DNA of 64,000 nt from Sphingomonas trueperi (GCF_011927635.1 NZ_JAATJB010000002.1:434001-498000); one strand, 5' to 3'. Positions 27,189 to 36,100 are shown, counted from the first letter of the stretch. Numbers and translations: made by a program. The notes: a model not told the origin generated them from the sequence alone.

Positions 27189-27212
27189 GTGCATGTACAT
27201 GGCATGTGCATG
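27186..27212 (-). promoter_or_regulatory. Direct-repeat operator candidate at the ribbon-helix-helix gene start
   Basis: CATGTGCATG occurs twice (27186-27195 and 27203-27212), 17 bp apart, around a central palindrome TGCATGTACA-like core. It covers the alternative start codons. Ribbon-helix-helix proteins commonly bind such short repeats at their own promoters. Confidence 0.4.
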
Positions 27213-27238
27213 TTGGAGATTCAAGGTGGGGCAGGACC

Positions 27239-27406
27239 CAGATCCTCCCCGGAACGGGGAGGGGGACCATTCGCGCCAGCGAATGGTGGGGGGGGCGCGC
27301 CGCAAGGCGCGGATCGCTCTCAGCCTGGGAAACCGCTGCGTGCCGCAGCGGCCCCTCCACCACCGCCTTCGGCGGCGGTTCCCCTCCCCGTTCCGGGGAG
27401 GATCTG
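27239..27406. repeat. 168-bp composite palindromic element
   Basis: Perfect 26-bp inverted repeats form the ends (27239-27264 and 27381-27406, arm beginning CAGATCCTCCCCGGAACG). Between them are three smaller perfect hairpins: ACCATTCGC/GCGAATGGT with loop GCCA (from 27266), CCGCTGCG/CGCAGCGG with a 3-nt loop (about 27333-27351), and CCGCC/GGCGG with loop TTC (about 27363-27375). It fills the space between dxs and the ribbon-helix-helix gene and ends 8 nt from the dxs stop. Repeats of this style are, from memory, scattered between genes in Sphingomonas genomes. Confidence 0.85.
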
Positions 27407-27413
27407 GCGTCGT

Positions 27414-29339
27414 TTACGCCCGCACCCCGTCGGCCAGCTCGGCCTCGTTGTAGCGGAGCGCCTTCAGCACCGTGTCGACGATGTTGGCGGCGTTCAGCCC
27501 CGCTTCGTCATACTGCTTCTCGGGCTTGTCCTGGTCCTGGAATATGTCCGGCAGGCGCATGGTGCGCAGCTTGAGGCCGGCGTCGATCAGGCCGGTATCG
27601 CTGGCGAGCGTCAGCACATGCGCACCGAGGCCGCCGATCGCGCCTTCCTCGATCGTCACCGCCACTTCGTGGGTGGTGAGCAGGCGGCGGATCAGATCCT
27701 CGTCGAGCGGTTTGGCGAAGCGCAGGTCGGCGACGGTGGTCGAGAGGCCCTTGGCCTCGAGCGTGTCGGCGGCCTTTAGTGCTTCCGCAAGGCGCGTGCC
27801 GAGCGACAGGATCGCTACCTTCTTGCCCTCTCGGACCACGCGACCCTTGCCGATTTCCAGCCGCTCCGGAACCTTGGGCAGCGCCAGTCCGACGCCGTTG
27901 CCGCGTGGATAGCGCAGCGCGATCGGGCCGCTGTCGTGCATCGCCGCCGTGTGGGTCATGTGGACGAGCTCGACCTCGTCCGCGGCCGCCATCACCACGA
28001 AATTGGGCAGGCTGGCGAGATAGGTCACGTCGAAGCTGCCGGCATGGGTCGCGCCGTCGGCACCGACCAGGCCCGCGCGGTCGATCGCGAAGCGGACCGG
28101 CAGGTTCTGGATCGCGACGTCGTGGACGACCTGGTCGTAGGCGCGCTGCAGGAAGGTCGAGTAGATCGCGCAGAACGGCCGCATCCCCTGCGCGGCAAGG
28201 CCCGCTGCGAAGGTGACCGCGTGCTGTTCGGCAATGCCCACGTCGAAGGTGCGATCGGGGAACGTCGCCTGGAACTTGTCGAGCCCGGTGCCCGAGGGCA
28301 TCGCCGCGGTGATCGCGCAGACCGACGCATCACGCTCCGCTTCGGCGAGCAGCGCATCGGCGAACACCTTGGTATAGGCGGGCGGGCCCGGGGGTGCCTT
28401 GGCCTGTGCCCCGGTGATCACGTCGAACTTCTGGACGCCGTGATACTTGTCCGCCGCCGCTTCGGCCGGGGCATAGCCCTTGCCCTTCTTGGTCACGACA
28501 TGGATCAGGATCGGGCCCTGCTCGCTGTCGCGGACATTCTCCAGCACCGGGATCAGATGCTCGAGATTGTGGCCGTCGATCGGGCCGACATAATAGAAGC
28601 CAAGTTCCTCGAACAGCGTGCCGCCGGTCGCCATGCCGCGGGCGAATTCCTCCGCCTTGCCGGCTGCCGCGGTGAGGCGGCGCGAAAGCTTGCGGGTGAA
28701 GCGCTTGGCGAGCTCGCGCAGGCCGAGATATTCGGACGAGGAAATGAGGCGCGCAAGATAGGCCGAAAGCCCGCCCACCGGCGGGGCGATCGACATGTCG
28801 TTGTCGTTGAGGATCACCACCAGCCGGTTGCCGGCGGCCTCGGCGTTGTTCATCGCCTCATAGGCCATGCCCGCGCTCATCGCGCCGTCGCCGATCACCG
28901 CGATCGCCTTGCCCGGCGCCTCGTTGAGCTTGTTGGCGATCGCAAAGCCGAGTGCGGCCGAGATCGAGGTCGACGAGTGCGCGGCACCGAACGGATCATA
29001 CTCGCTCTCGCTGCGCTTGGTGAAGCCGGAGAGGCCTCCACCCTGACGAATCGTGCGGATCCGATCGCGCCGACCGGTGAGGATCTTGTGCGGATAGCAT
29101 TGGTGCCCGACGTCCCAGATCAGCCGGTCGTCGGGGGTGTTGAATACATAGTGGATCGCCACCGTCAGTTCGACGACGCCCAGGCCGGAGCCTAGATGCC
29201 CGCCGGTGGAGCCCACCGCACTGATGGTTTCGGCACGAAGCTCGTCGGCCAGCTGGCGCAGCTGGGCGGGGGCGAGCTTCCGGAGGTCCTGCGGCGTGTC
29301 GACCGTGTCGAGCAGCGGCGTCTTGGGTAGGTCAGCCAT
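27414..29339 (-). CDS. dxs: 1-Deoxy-D-xylulose-5-phosphate synthase
   Basis: 641 residues, the normal length. It condenses pyruvate and glyceraldehyde 3-phosphate, the first step of the MEP isoprenoid pathway, using thiamine diphosphate. Motifs: [16 protein letters not shown] near residue 76, the cofactor motif [17 protein letters not shown] near 150, [14 protein letters not shown] near 258, and the transketolase-like central domain with [17 protein letters not shown] near 365. It starts 51 nt after the Zur-like gene on the same strand. Confidence 0.97.
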   Translation of the reverse strand: MADLPKTPLLDTVDTPQDLRKLAPAQLRQLADELRAETISAVGSTGGHLGSGLGVVELTVAIHYVFNTPDDRLIWDVGHQCYPHKILTGRRDRIRTIRQGGGLSGFTKRSESEYDPFGAAHSSTSISAALGFAIANKLNEAPGKAIAVIGDGAMSAGMAYEAMNNAEAAGNRLVVILNDNDMSIAPPVGGLSAYLARLISSSEYLGLRELAKRFTRKLSRRLTAAAGKAEEFARGMATGGTLFEELGFYYVGPIDGHNLEHLIPVLENVRDSEQGPILIHVVTKKGKGYAPAEAAADKYHGVQKFDVITGAQAKAPPGPPAYTKVFADALLAEAERDASVCAITAAMPSGTGLDKFQATFPDRTFDVGIAEQHAVTFAAGLAAQGMRPFCAIYSTFLQRAYDQVVHDVAIQNLPVRFAIDRAGLVGADGATHAGSFDVTYLASLPNFVVMAAADEVELVHMTHTAAMHDSGPIALRYPRGNGVGLALPKVPERLEIGKGRVVREGKKVAILSLGTRLAEALKAADTLEAKGLSTTVADLRFAKPLDEDLIRRLLTTHEVAVTIEEGAIGGLGAHVLTLASDTGLIDAGLKLRTMRLPDIFQDQDKPEKQYDEAGLNAANIVDTVLKALRYNEAELADGVRA

Positions 29340-29390
29340 GGGCTTTGTTAGCGCAACGTTAGTCTCAAGTCGAACGGTCTGTTGGACAGG

Positions 29391-29849
29391 TCAGTCACAC
29401 TTGCCGCACTTGCCGCGCACCTCGATCACCGGCCGGACCGGCGAAAAACCGGCGTGCTGGGCTGCGGACCGTACGTTTTTCGTGATCGAATCGTCGTCGA
29501 TATGCGTGGTCTGGCCGCAGCTGTCGCAGACCAGGAAGATGCAATCATGCAGGCATTCGGGATGTGCATTGGCAACATAGGCGTTCGCGCTTTCCACCCG
29601 GCGGGCCAGATTGGAGCCGACGAACAGGTCGAGGATGCGGTAGACGCTGTTGGCCGCGACCCGGCGGCCTTCGGCCTTCGAGACGGCCTCGGCGATGTCA
29701 TAGGCCGAGGCGGGCTTGTCGAACCCGGCCAGCGCCTCGAACACGCGCTCGCGCATCGCGGTCCACTGCTCGCCGGCCTCTTCCAGCCGGGTGCGGGCCG
29801 CCTTGGTGAGATCGGCCCCGTGGTGCTCGTGATGATTGTGCGCGGACAT
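29391..29849 (-). CDS. Fur-family regulator, probably Zur
   Basis: 152 residues. His-rich N-terminus (SAHNHHEHHG), winged-helix domain (TAMRERVFEAL; SAYDIAEAVSKAEG; NSVYRILDLFVG) and dimerisation/metal domain with HPECLHDC, CDSCGQ and a final CGKC giving the two CxxC zinc sites. The histidine-rich start, CHDC-like segment and C-terminal CxxC favour the zinc-uptake regulator Zur over Fur. Directly upstream lies a MerC-like membrane protein and downstream dxs. Its targets are not visible as a consensus here. Confidence 0.85.
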   Translation of the reverse strand: MSAHNHHEHHGADLTKAARTRLEEAGEQWTAMRERVFEALAGFDKPASAYDIAEAVSKAEGRRVAANSVYRILDLFVGSNLARRVESANAYVANAHPECLHDCIFLVCDSCGQTTHIDDDSITKNVRSAAQHAGFSPVRPVIEVRGKCGKCD

Positions 29850-29902
29850 GAAGACGATTTAGGCGTTGCGGCCGCATCCGGCAAGCAGTGGCCGGTCTGG
29901 GC

Positions 29903-30298
29903 TCAATAGGTCGCGCGGCGATTGAGATCGTGGCCGAGCGCGACCAGCGACACGCCGATCAGCGTCCAGATCGTCTCGAACCCGCCATGCGGCAGGCTCA
30001 GCGCGCCGCTCATGATGCCGAGCCCGAACGCGCCGACGGCGGCGGGAGCCATATAGCCGTGATGGACGATGCCGCGGCCGAGCGCATAGATGCCGAAGCC
30101 GATCGCCAGCACCAGGCCATATTCATGGATATGCGGATCGAGCAGGCCGCCCGCGGTCGACACGATCGTCAGCAGCACGGTGGTCGCGATGCAATGAATC
30201 AGGCACAAGCCACTGATCCCGATCGCAACGCGATCGAAGGCGCCATCCAGGCCCGACCACCAGCGGCTCAGGGGGGTACTCAACGACATGGGCGCCAT
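29903..30298 (-). CDS. MerC domain-containing membrane protein
   Basis: 131 residues with four predicted helices (about 20-42, 52-72, 76-95, 104-122). The CLIHC motif (near residues 32-36) in the first helix is the MerC-type metal-thiol site. The length is close to MerC (about 140). No mer operon is present; it sits 53 nt upstream of the Zur-like gene, so transport of zinc or another soft metal is a reasonable guess. Start could be ATG 30298 or 30289, neither with a clear ribosome site. The 296 nt upstream (30299-30594) hold only an AT-rich patch, TACAATATATCATG, that could carry its promoter. Confidence 0.8.
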   Translation of the reverse strand: MAPMSLSTPLSRWWSGLDGAFDRVAIGISGLCLIHCIATTVLLTIVSTAGGLLDPHIHEYGLVLAIGFGIYALGRGIVHHGYMAPAAVGAFGLGIMSGALSLPHGGFETIWTLIGVSLVALGHDLNRRATY

Positions 30299-30594
30299 AT
30301 AGAGCCGCGATGAAGGCGGTACAATATATCATGGCGCAATTTCGGGGTTAATCGACGCGTACATGCGGGTGCCGGACGCGCAATGCGCGCTTAAAGGCGA
30401 AGGCTTGCGATTCCGAGCGGTCTGGTCAGGAGCGACATGATGTACCGGGTTGCGATAATTGCAACAACGCATTGCCAGATCTTGTGACACTTTGGTGAAG
30501 TGAACGGCGCGTTGCAAGGGTAGGCCGGATGACGCTCTAGGGTACGCCACCCGGCCATGCCCATGCCGAGTATTATAGGTCGTCCTCCCTGTGT

Positions 30595-31317
30595 TTACCA
30601 GTGTGCTTGGGTCGATTTCGCCGCGTTTTGTGCGGAGCTGGCCGGGCGGCTGCCGAGATAATGCGCTTGTGCGGAATCGGTGGCGTTGATCGCGAGCAGC
30701 GAGCGCGCCTCCGCCATAGCTTGCACCGATCCGCTGCGCTCGGCGGCGGTATCGAGCAGCCGGTCGAGCAGCAGTTGGCCTTCCTCCCACCAGCCGATTC
30801 CGCTGGCGGCATTGAGGTGTCCCTGCGGCCCCGGATCGACGAACAGGCTGCCCCAGCCGCGGGCAAGATCCTCCGCACGTTCGATCGACATCCAGGGGTC
30901 GTCGCTGCTCGTCACCACCACGCTGGGGAAGGGGAACAGGGTCGCCGGCGTCGGGCGGAAAGCGTGGAGCTCCGCCGGCGCCGAGTCGCGGTCGACGTCC
31001 GCCGGTGCCACCAGCAGCGCGCCGGCGACCGGCGTGCCGAAGGTCTGGCCGGCGAGGGTGGCCCACCAGGCGACCGCCAGACAGCCCAGGCTGTGCGCGG
31101 CGAGTACCACCGGCGCCTGTGCCTGGCGGATCGCCTGGTCGAGTTTGGTCACCCAGGCGTTGCGGTGGGGCGTGTCCCACATGCCGAGCTCGACTCGGCG
31201 GGTATCGGGGCGGGACTGCTCCCACAGCGTCTGCCAGTGCGACGGCCCGGAGCCGCCGAGGCCGGGGACGGTGAGGATGATCGGCGAGCGATCATCGATC
31301 GGCGAAAAGATCGTCAT
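30595..31317 (-). CDS. RBBP9/YdeN family alpha/beta hydrolase
   Basis: 240 residues. The family start PIILTVPGLGGSGPSHWQTLWE is followed by the nucleophile elbow AAHSLGC (Ser at about residue 95), an acid region SSDDPWMS and a catalytic histidine in GPQGHLNAASG. RBBP9/YdeN proteins are small serine hydrolases of unknown natural substrate. The C-terminal 35 residues (after about 205) are extra and polar. AAGGAGAGG lies before the ATG. It diverges from tlyA. Confidence 0.88.
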   Translation of the reverse strand: MTIFSPIDDRSPIILTVPGLGGSGPSHWQTLWEQSRPDTRRVELGMWDTPHRNAWVTKLDQAIRQAQAPVVLAAHSLGCLAVAWWATLAGQTFGTPVAGALLVAPADVDRDSAPAELHAFRPTPATLFPFPSVVVTSSDDPWMSIERAEDLARGWGSLFVDPGPQGHLNAASGIGWWEEGQLLLDRLLDTAAERSGSVQAMAEARSLLAINATDSAQAHYLGSRPASSAQNAAKSTQAHW

Positions 31318-31453
31318 TGCGTTCCTCTCCTTGTGTCCTGGGAGGGGCTGGCCGGACCTTCTCTATAACCCCTACTGGATTGATGGGCGATAAGCCTTGC
31401 GTCGAATGGAGGAGCGGTTGCGCCGGGGCGTTGGCCGCGCCTAAAGGGCGGGC

Positions 31454-32194
31454 ATGGCAAAGCTTCGCGCCGATCAACTGCTCGTCGACCGCGGGCTCGC
31501 CGAGAGCCGCACGCGGGCGCAGGCGCTCATCATGGCGGGGCTCGTCTTTGCCGGCGAGCGCAAGATCGAGAAGGCGGGCCAGATGCTCGCAGAGGACGCG
31601 GCCCTCGAGGTGCGCGGCCGCGACCATCCCTGGGTATCGCGTGGCGGCATCAAGCTCGCCCATGCGCTCGAGCATTTCGGCTGGGACGTGACGGGCGCGG
31701 TGGCGATCGACGTCGGTTCCTCGACCGGCGGCTTCACCGACGTGCTGCTGACGAACGGCGCGGCGCGGATCTATGCGGTGGACAGCGGCACCAACCAGCT
31801 CGCCTGGAAGCTGCGGCAGGACGCGCGGGTGGTGGTCTACGAGCAGACCAGTGCGCGCATCCTCACGCCAGCGCACATCCCCGAACCGATCGACTTGGTA
31901 GTCTGCGACGCGAGCTTCATCGGGCTTTCGAAGGTGCTAGACGTGCCTTTGGGCTTTACCCGGCCCGGCGCGCGGCTGGCGGCGCTGATCAAGCCGCAGT
32001 TCGAGGCGGGGCGCGAGGAAGTCGGCAAGGGCGGGGTGGTCCGCGATCCGGCCGTGCACGATCGGGTGTGTGCCGAAGTGGCCGCTTGGCTGGAAGGCAA
32101 GGGCTGGCAGGTGCTGGGCGTGACGCGCAGCCCGATCACCGGGCCTGAGGGCAATGTGGAGTTTCTGATCGGCGCGGTGCGAGCTGCAGGCTAA
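31454..32194 (+). CDS. tlyA: TlyA family rRNA (cytidine-2'-O)-methyltransferase
   Basis: 246 residues. An N-terminal S4 RNA-binding domain (KLRADQLLVDRGLAESRTRAQALI) precedes an FtsJ-like methyltransferase with SAM motif AIDVGSSTGGFTDVLL near residue 80, then YAVDSGTNQLAWKLR and VCDASFIGLSKVL. TlyA methylates 16S and/or 23S rRNA; relatives are often labelled haemolysin A. Its TAA shares bases with the stop codon of the convergent permease gene. Confidence 0.93.
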   Translation: MAKLRADQLLVDRGLAESRTRAQALIMAGLVFAGERKIEKAGQMLAEDAALEVRGRDHPWVSRGGIKLAHALEHFGWDVTGAVAIDVGSSTGGFTDVLLTNGAARIYAVDSGTNQLAWKLRQDARVVVYEQTSARILTPAHIPEPIDLVVCDASFIGLSKVLDVPLGFTRPGARLAALIKPQFEAGREEVGKGGVVRDPAVHDRVCAEVAAWLEGKGWQVLGVTRSPITGPEGNVEFLIGAVRAAG

Positions 32195-32964
32195 AGCCAC
32201 TGCCACAACGGGTTTTTGGGATCGGCCAGCAGCTTGATCGTCAGCGCGAACGACATCACCACCAGCAGCGGCCGCACGCCCTTCCCGCCGAAGCGGATGG
32301 CACACCAAGCGCCGAGCTGGTTGCCGCACACATTCGCCGCAGCCATGCCGATGCCGAGCAGCCAGAGCACCTTGCCTCCGGCAATCATTGCCAGCAGCCC
32401 GGCCAGGTTGGTCGCGAGGTTGAGGAACTTGGTGTTGGCAATGGCGCGCACCAGCCCGAGGCCGCCCAGCGCGACCAGCGCCATCGTCAGGAACGATCCC
32501 GTGCCTGGGCCAAAGAACCCGTCGTAAAAGCCGATCGCGGCGCATACGGCAGCCAGACCCCAGCGGCCGAGACGCGCATGCCGGTCGGCCTCGCTCATCT
32601 TCGGCGCCAGCAGGAAATAGAAGCCCATCGAGATCAGCAATACGGGCACGAAAGCGGCCAGAAAGCCGGGGTCGATCCGTTGAACCGCTGTTGCTCCCAG
32701 AGCGGAGCCGACAAAGGCACCGCATGCGGGTATCGCAAAGCCGCGAATGTCAACGCGGCCGGCGCGCAAATAGGCGAGCACGGCCGATCCGGTGCCGATC
32801 ATGCTCTGCAGTTTGTTCGTCGCTAGCGCGGCGACCGGCGGCACTCCGGCCGTCAACAGCGCGGGGATCGTCAGCAGCCCGCCGCCGCCAGCCATCGCAT
32901 CCACGCAACCAGCCAGGAAGGCGACAAAGAGCAGGAAGGCGAGCGCATCGACGGTCAGGTGCAT
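32191..32964 (-). CDS. TauE/SafE (TSUP) family permease
   Basis: 257 residues from ATG 32964, where the first membrane helix begins properly; the frame is open further upstream without signs of a protein. Seven or eight predicted helices. The two family repeats are visible: GCVDAMAGGGGLLTIPALL with TNKLQSMIGTGSAVLAYLR in the first half, and GFYDGFFGPGTGSFLTMALV with NTKFLNLATNLAGLL in the second. TSUP members export or import sulfite and other sulfur or organic anions; this YfcA-like type has no assigned substrate. Stop codon overlaps that of tlyA (CTAA at 32191-32194). Confidence 0.92.
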   Translation of the reverse strand: MHLTVDALAFLLFVAFLAGCVDAMAGGGGLLTIPALLTAGVPPVAALATNKLQSMIGTGSAVLAYLRAGRVDIRGFAIPACGAFVGSALGATAVQRIDPGFLAAFVPVLLISMGFYFLLAPKMSEADRHARLGRWGLAAVCAAIGFYDGFFGPGTGSFLTMALVALGGLGLVRAIANTKFLNLATNLAGLLAMIAGGKVLWLLGIGMAAANVCGNQLGAWCAIRFGGKGVRPLLVVMSFALTIKLLADPKNPLWQWL

Positions 32965-33125
32965 GGCCCCGGCTAGACGAAGGCGGGGGCGGCTGACAAT
33001 CGTTCGAGCGAACGAGGGGCGCATCCAGACCGGGGACAACCAAAGGCCGGCGCCTTCTCATTCGCGTTCCGATCGCCTAGGGCTGGCGAACAAGGGCCGG
33101 GCGCCCGTGCATTGGGGAGACGCGC

Positions 33126-33689
33126 ATGAACGCACTGGCATCGAAGGCGCAACTGCGGCGCGGTTTCTGGCGGCGCGCGTTGGTGACGGTGCCGCTCGTG
33201 GTGCTGCTCGGCTTCGGATCGGCGATGGTCGCGCCCGCCGGCGACGAGAACCCCTGGTTCATGGCGCTCGCCAAGCCCGCAATCCAGCCGCCCAACATCG
33301 CCTTTCCGGTCGTCTGGACCATCCTCTACGTGCTGATGGGGCTCGCCCTGGCACTGGTGCTGAGCGCGCGCGGGGCGCGGGGGCGGGCGGCGGCGGTGGT
33401 GCTGTTCGTCCTCCAGCTTGGCGTCAACCTCGCCTGGTCGCCGATCTTCTTCCGCTTCCATATGCTCGACCTCGCGTTGATCGTGATCGTCGCGCTGGCG
33501 GTGCTCGTCGCGGTGACGATGGTCGCCTTCTGGCGCGTCCGCACGCTCGCCGGGCTGATGCTGCTGCCCTATCTGGCGTGGGTGTGCTTCGCGAGCGTGC
33601 TGTTCTCGCAGGTCCGCGATCTCAATCCCGATGCAGAAAAGATTGCGTCGGCGGCGTCGAACGCCCACATCCACCTCGAAACGCTTTGA
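33126..33689 (+). CDS. TspO/MBR family protein
   Basis: 187 residues with five predicted helices. Characteristic tryptophan-rich motifs: NPWFMALAKPAIQPPNIAFPVVWTILY, LGVNLAWSPIFFRFH and YLAWVCFASVL. TspO is an outer or inner membrane protein that binds porphyrins and affects tetrapyrrole and stress responses in alphaproteobacteria. It has an extra N-terminal stretch of about 18 residues before the first helix. GGGGAGA precedes the ATG. The next gene, ubiK, begins 14 nt after its stop. Confidence 0.93.
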   Translation: MNALASKAQLRRGFWRRALVTVPLVVLLGFGSAMVAPAGDENPWFMALAKPAIQPPNIAFPVVWTILYVLMGLALALVLSARGARGRAAAVVLFVLQLGVNLAWSPIFFRFHMLDLALIVIVALAVLVAVTMVAFWRVRTLAGLMLLPYLAWVCFASVLFSQVRDLNPDAEKIASAASNAHIHLETL

Positions 33690-33703
33690 GTGGGGTTTTT
33701 GAC

Positions 33704-33964
33704 ATGCAGACCGACAACCGCCTGTTCGACGATCTGGTGAAGATGGTGAACGGCGCCGCCGGCACCTTCGCCGGGGTGGCGCGCGAAGCCGAGGCCGGCG
33801 CCCGCGAGCGCGCCCGCGAATGGATCGGCGGGCTCGACTTCGTCAGCCGCGACGAGTTCGAGGCCGTGAAGGCGATGGCCGTCGCCGCGCGCGACGAGGC
33901 CGATGCGCTGAAGGCGCGCCTCGATGCGCTGGAGGCCAAGCTGAATCCGCAAGGGAATGCGTGA
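33704..33964 (+). CDS. ubiK: Ubiquinone biosynthesis accessory factor UbiK
   Basis: 86 residues, family size (BMFP/DUF526). N-terminal amphipathic part (RLFDDLVKMVNGAAGTF), linker, then the C-terminal coiled coil with VSRDEFEAVKAMAVAARDEA and LKARLDALEAKL. UbiK trimers bind membranes and assist the aerobic ubiquinone-synthesis complex with UbiJ in E. coli. Start ATG at 33704, 14 nt after the TspO gene. Confidence 0.9.
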   Translation: MQTDNRLFDDLVKMVNGAAGTFAGVAREAEAGARERAREWIGGLDFVSRDEFEAVKAMAVAARDEADALKARLDALEAKLNPQGNA

Positions 33965-34076
33965 CGCTGGCCGAGACTTCCTTGTCCACAGCTTTCGGCG
34001 GCGGGGCGCAGGCGCAAGCTTGTGCCCCGTCCGCGCGCTTGGCACTAGCGGGCATGGCTACACGACCGGGGGCTGA

Positions 34077-34586
34077 ATGGGCATGCTAGACGAGGCGGAA
34101 TTCGACCGCGACGCGGCCGCGCCCATCGACATGCTCGAGACCTATTTCGCCGCCCATGGCTGGACCCATGAGCGCGAGGACGACGAGATCGTCGCCAAGG
34201 TGAAGGGCAGCTGGACCCAGTACGAGCTCCGCGCGATCTGGCGCGAGGATGACGGCGTGCTGCAGTTCATGGGCTTCCCCGACGTGCGCGTCCCCGAGGA
34301 GCGGCGCGGGCTGGTCTACGAGACGATCGGGCTGGTCAACGAGCAGCTGTGGATCGGCCATTTCGAGCTCTGGTCGTCGACCGGCATCCTGCTGTTCCGC
34401 CACGCCGCGCTGATCGACGGCGACGAGGGCGCGTCGCTGACGCTCGCCCAGGCCGAGCTGCTGGTGGAAAGCGCGATCGACGAGTGCGAGCGCTTCTACC
34501 CCGTCTTCCAGTTCGTGCTGTGGGGCGGCAAGACGCCGAGCGAGGCGATCGCCGCGGCGCTGATCGAGACCCAGGGCGAAGCCTGA
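34077..34586 (+). CDS. YbjN domain-containing protein
   Basis: 169 residues. The YbjN/type III chaperone-like fold is suggested by APIDMLETYFAAHGW, EIVAKVKGSWTQYELRAIWRED, VYETIGLVNEQLWIGHFELWSSTGILLFRH and the C-terminal FYPVFQFVLWGGKTPSEAIAAAL. In alphaproteobacteria this conserved protein is almost always next to proC, as here (1-nt gap). Function unknown; E. coli YbjN affects motility and stress. ATG 34077 or 34083 could be the start. Confidence 0.9.
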   Translation: MGMLDEAEFDRDAAAPIDMLETYFAAHGWTHEREDDEIVAKVKGSWTQYELRAIWREDDGVLQFMGFPDVRVPEERRGLVYETIGLVNEQLWIGHFELWSSTGILLFRHAALIDGDEGASLTLAQAELLVESAIDECERFYPVFQFVLWGGKTPSEAIAAALIETQGEA

Positions 34587-34587
34587 C

Positions 34588-35391
34588 ATGGCGCTGCTGG
34601 ATCGGATCTGGCTGGTCGGTGCCGGCAACATGGGCGGGGCGATGCTCCGCCGCTGGGCAGGGGCGGGGATCGACGCGTCCGCGATCACCGTCATCGATCC
34701 GGGCAGCCCGGCCATTCCCGAGGGCGTGCGGCATGTGACCGCGCCGCCCGAGGGCGAGCGGCCGACCGCACTGGTGCTGGCGGTGAAGCCGCAGCAGCTC
34801 CACAATGTCGCGCCGGTACTCGCGCCGTTCGTCGCGGGCGTGCCGCTGCTGGTGTCCATCCTGGCGGGGGTTGAAGTTGCGACGCTGGCGGATGCGCTCG
34901 GCGCAAAGACCGTGGTGCGTGCGATGCCCAACCTCCCGGTCGCGATCGGCAAGGGTGTCGTCGGCCTCACCACCCCGAGCGACGATGCGGAGGCACGCGT
35001 TGCCGCCGAGACGCTGATGCAGCCGCTCGGGCTGGTCGAATGGGTGCCGAGCGAGACGATGCTCGATGCACTGACCGCGCTCGCGGGTTGCGGCCCGGGC
35101 TTCGTCTTCCGCTTCGTTGATGCGCTGGCGGAGGCGGGGGCCGCGCTTGGCCTGCCTGCGGGCCAGGCGCAGCGGCTGGCGCTCGCTACCGTCGAGGGTT
35201 CAGGCCTGATGGCCGCGGCTGCCAGCGAAAGCCCGGCGGTGCTGGCGGACCGTGTCGCCAGTCCCGGCGGCTCGACCCGCGAAGGGCTGAACGTGCTCGA
35301 TCGCGACGAGGCGCTGAAGACGCTGCTGCGCGATACGCTGGCGGCTTCGGCTCGCCGCAACGCCGAGATGGCCGCCGAAGCGCGCAAATAG
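34588..35391 (+). CDS. proC: Pyrroline-5-carboxylate reductase
   Basis: 267 residues. NAD(P)-binding start IWLVGAGNMGGAMLRRWAG, AVKPQQLHNVAPVL, VRAMPNLPVAIGKGV, and the substrate-binding dimer domain with TALAGCGPGFVFRFVDAL and VASPGGSTREGL near the C-terminus. It makes proline from pyrroline-5-carboxylate. It begins 1 nt after the YbjN-like gene and is surely co-transcribed with it. Confidence 0.96.
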   Translation: MALLDRIWLVGAGNMGGAMLRRWAGAGIDASAITVIDPGSPAIPEGVRHVTAPPEGERPTALVLAVKPQQLHNVAPVLAPFVAGVPLLVSILAGVEVATLADALGAKTVVRAMPNLPVAIGKGVVGLTTPSDDAEARVAAETLMQPLGLVEWVPSETMLDALTALAGCGPGFVFRFVDALAEAGAALGLPAGQAQRLALATVEGSGLMAAAASESPAVLADRVASPGGSTREGLNVLDRDEALKTLLRDTLAASARRNAEMAAEARK

Positions 35392-35463
35392 CGCGGTACG
35401 CGACGGAACGCCTGGTATGCCGGATGGTTAACCTCCCGATCCCACGTATCGACGGAGGCTATC

Positions 35464-36078
35464 ATGGCTACCACGACCGAATCGAAGCGTAACACCAAGA
35501 CCAACGCGAACAACACCGCCAAGACCAGCAGCAACGGCGCCAGCCTGGGCGTGATCGCCGGCGCGGCGGCGGGCGGGGCGGCGCTGGGCCTGCTCGCGAT
35601 GCTCGGTCGCAAGGCGGCGGTGCAGGCGCCGAGCGCGCTCGCCGGCAACTGGGACGATGCATTGAAGGCCGAGCACAAGGCAGTGCTCAAGGTGTTCGAC
35701 ACGCTCGAAGCCACCGACGACAAGGCGACGATCCGCCGCAACATGCTGCTCGCGCACATCAAGCATGCGCTGGTGAAGCATGCGATCGAGGAAGAGAATG
35801 TCATCTACCCGGCGCTCCGCGAGGCGGGCAAGACCGAGCAGGCCGACGAGCTCAACGCCGAACATGGCTATGTGAAGCAGTTCCTCTACGAGCTCGAGAA
35901 CATGCCGAGCACCTCGCCCAAGTGGCTGGAGAAGGTGAAGGAATTCCGCGCCGCGCTGGAAAAGCACATCCGCGAGGAAGAGGATACGCTGTTCCCCGAG
36001 CTCCGCGCCCAGCTGAGCGAGGAAAAGAACAAGGCGCTTACCCTTGCGATGAACAAGGAAGGCTTCAAGGTCGCCTGA
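35464..36078 (+). CDS. Hemerythrin domain protein
   Basis: 204 residues. The first 20 residues are Thr/Asn/Lys-rich, then a glycine/alanine hydrophobic stretch (about 28-48, LGVIAGAAAGGAALGLLAML) that may anchor it. The HHE domain follows: LKAEHKAVLKVFD, AHIKHALVKHAIEEENVIYPAL, NAEHGYVKQFLYELE and LEKHIREEEDTLFPEL, giving the histidine and glutamate ligands of a di-iron site. Such proteins sense or buffer oxygen, NO or iron. GGAGG lies just before the ATG. Not in an operon with proC (72-nt gap). Confidence 0.92.
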   Translation: MATTTESKRNTKTNANNTAKTSSNGASLGVIAGAAAGGAALGLLAMLGRKAAVQAPSALAGNWDDALKAEHKAVLKVFDTLEATDDKATIRRNMLLAHIKHALVKHAIEEENVIYPALREAGKTEQADELNAEHGYVKQFLYELENMPSTSPKWLEKVKEFRAALEKHIREEEDTLFPELRAQLSEEKNKALTLAMNKEGFKVA

Positions 36079-36100
36079 ACAAGGGCGGCGTCGGGCGCGC

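Noticed and set aside
26596..27212. Classical toxin-antitoxin pair
   Set aside because: The first protein could be an antitoxin-like ribbon-helix-helix protein, but the second is a proline-tailed coiled coil with no resemblance to ParE, RelE, GNAT or PIN toxins, so I did not call it.
30299..30594. Palindromic Zur box near the AT-rich patch at 30322-30335
   Set aside because: GGTACAATATATCATGG is not symmetric when its reverse complement is compared, so only a promoter-like patch is supported.
34086..35804. A 572-codon frame on the minus strand
   Set aside because: Antisense to the YbjN-like gene, proC and hemerythrin, Ser/Ala/Arg-rich, no domain.
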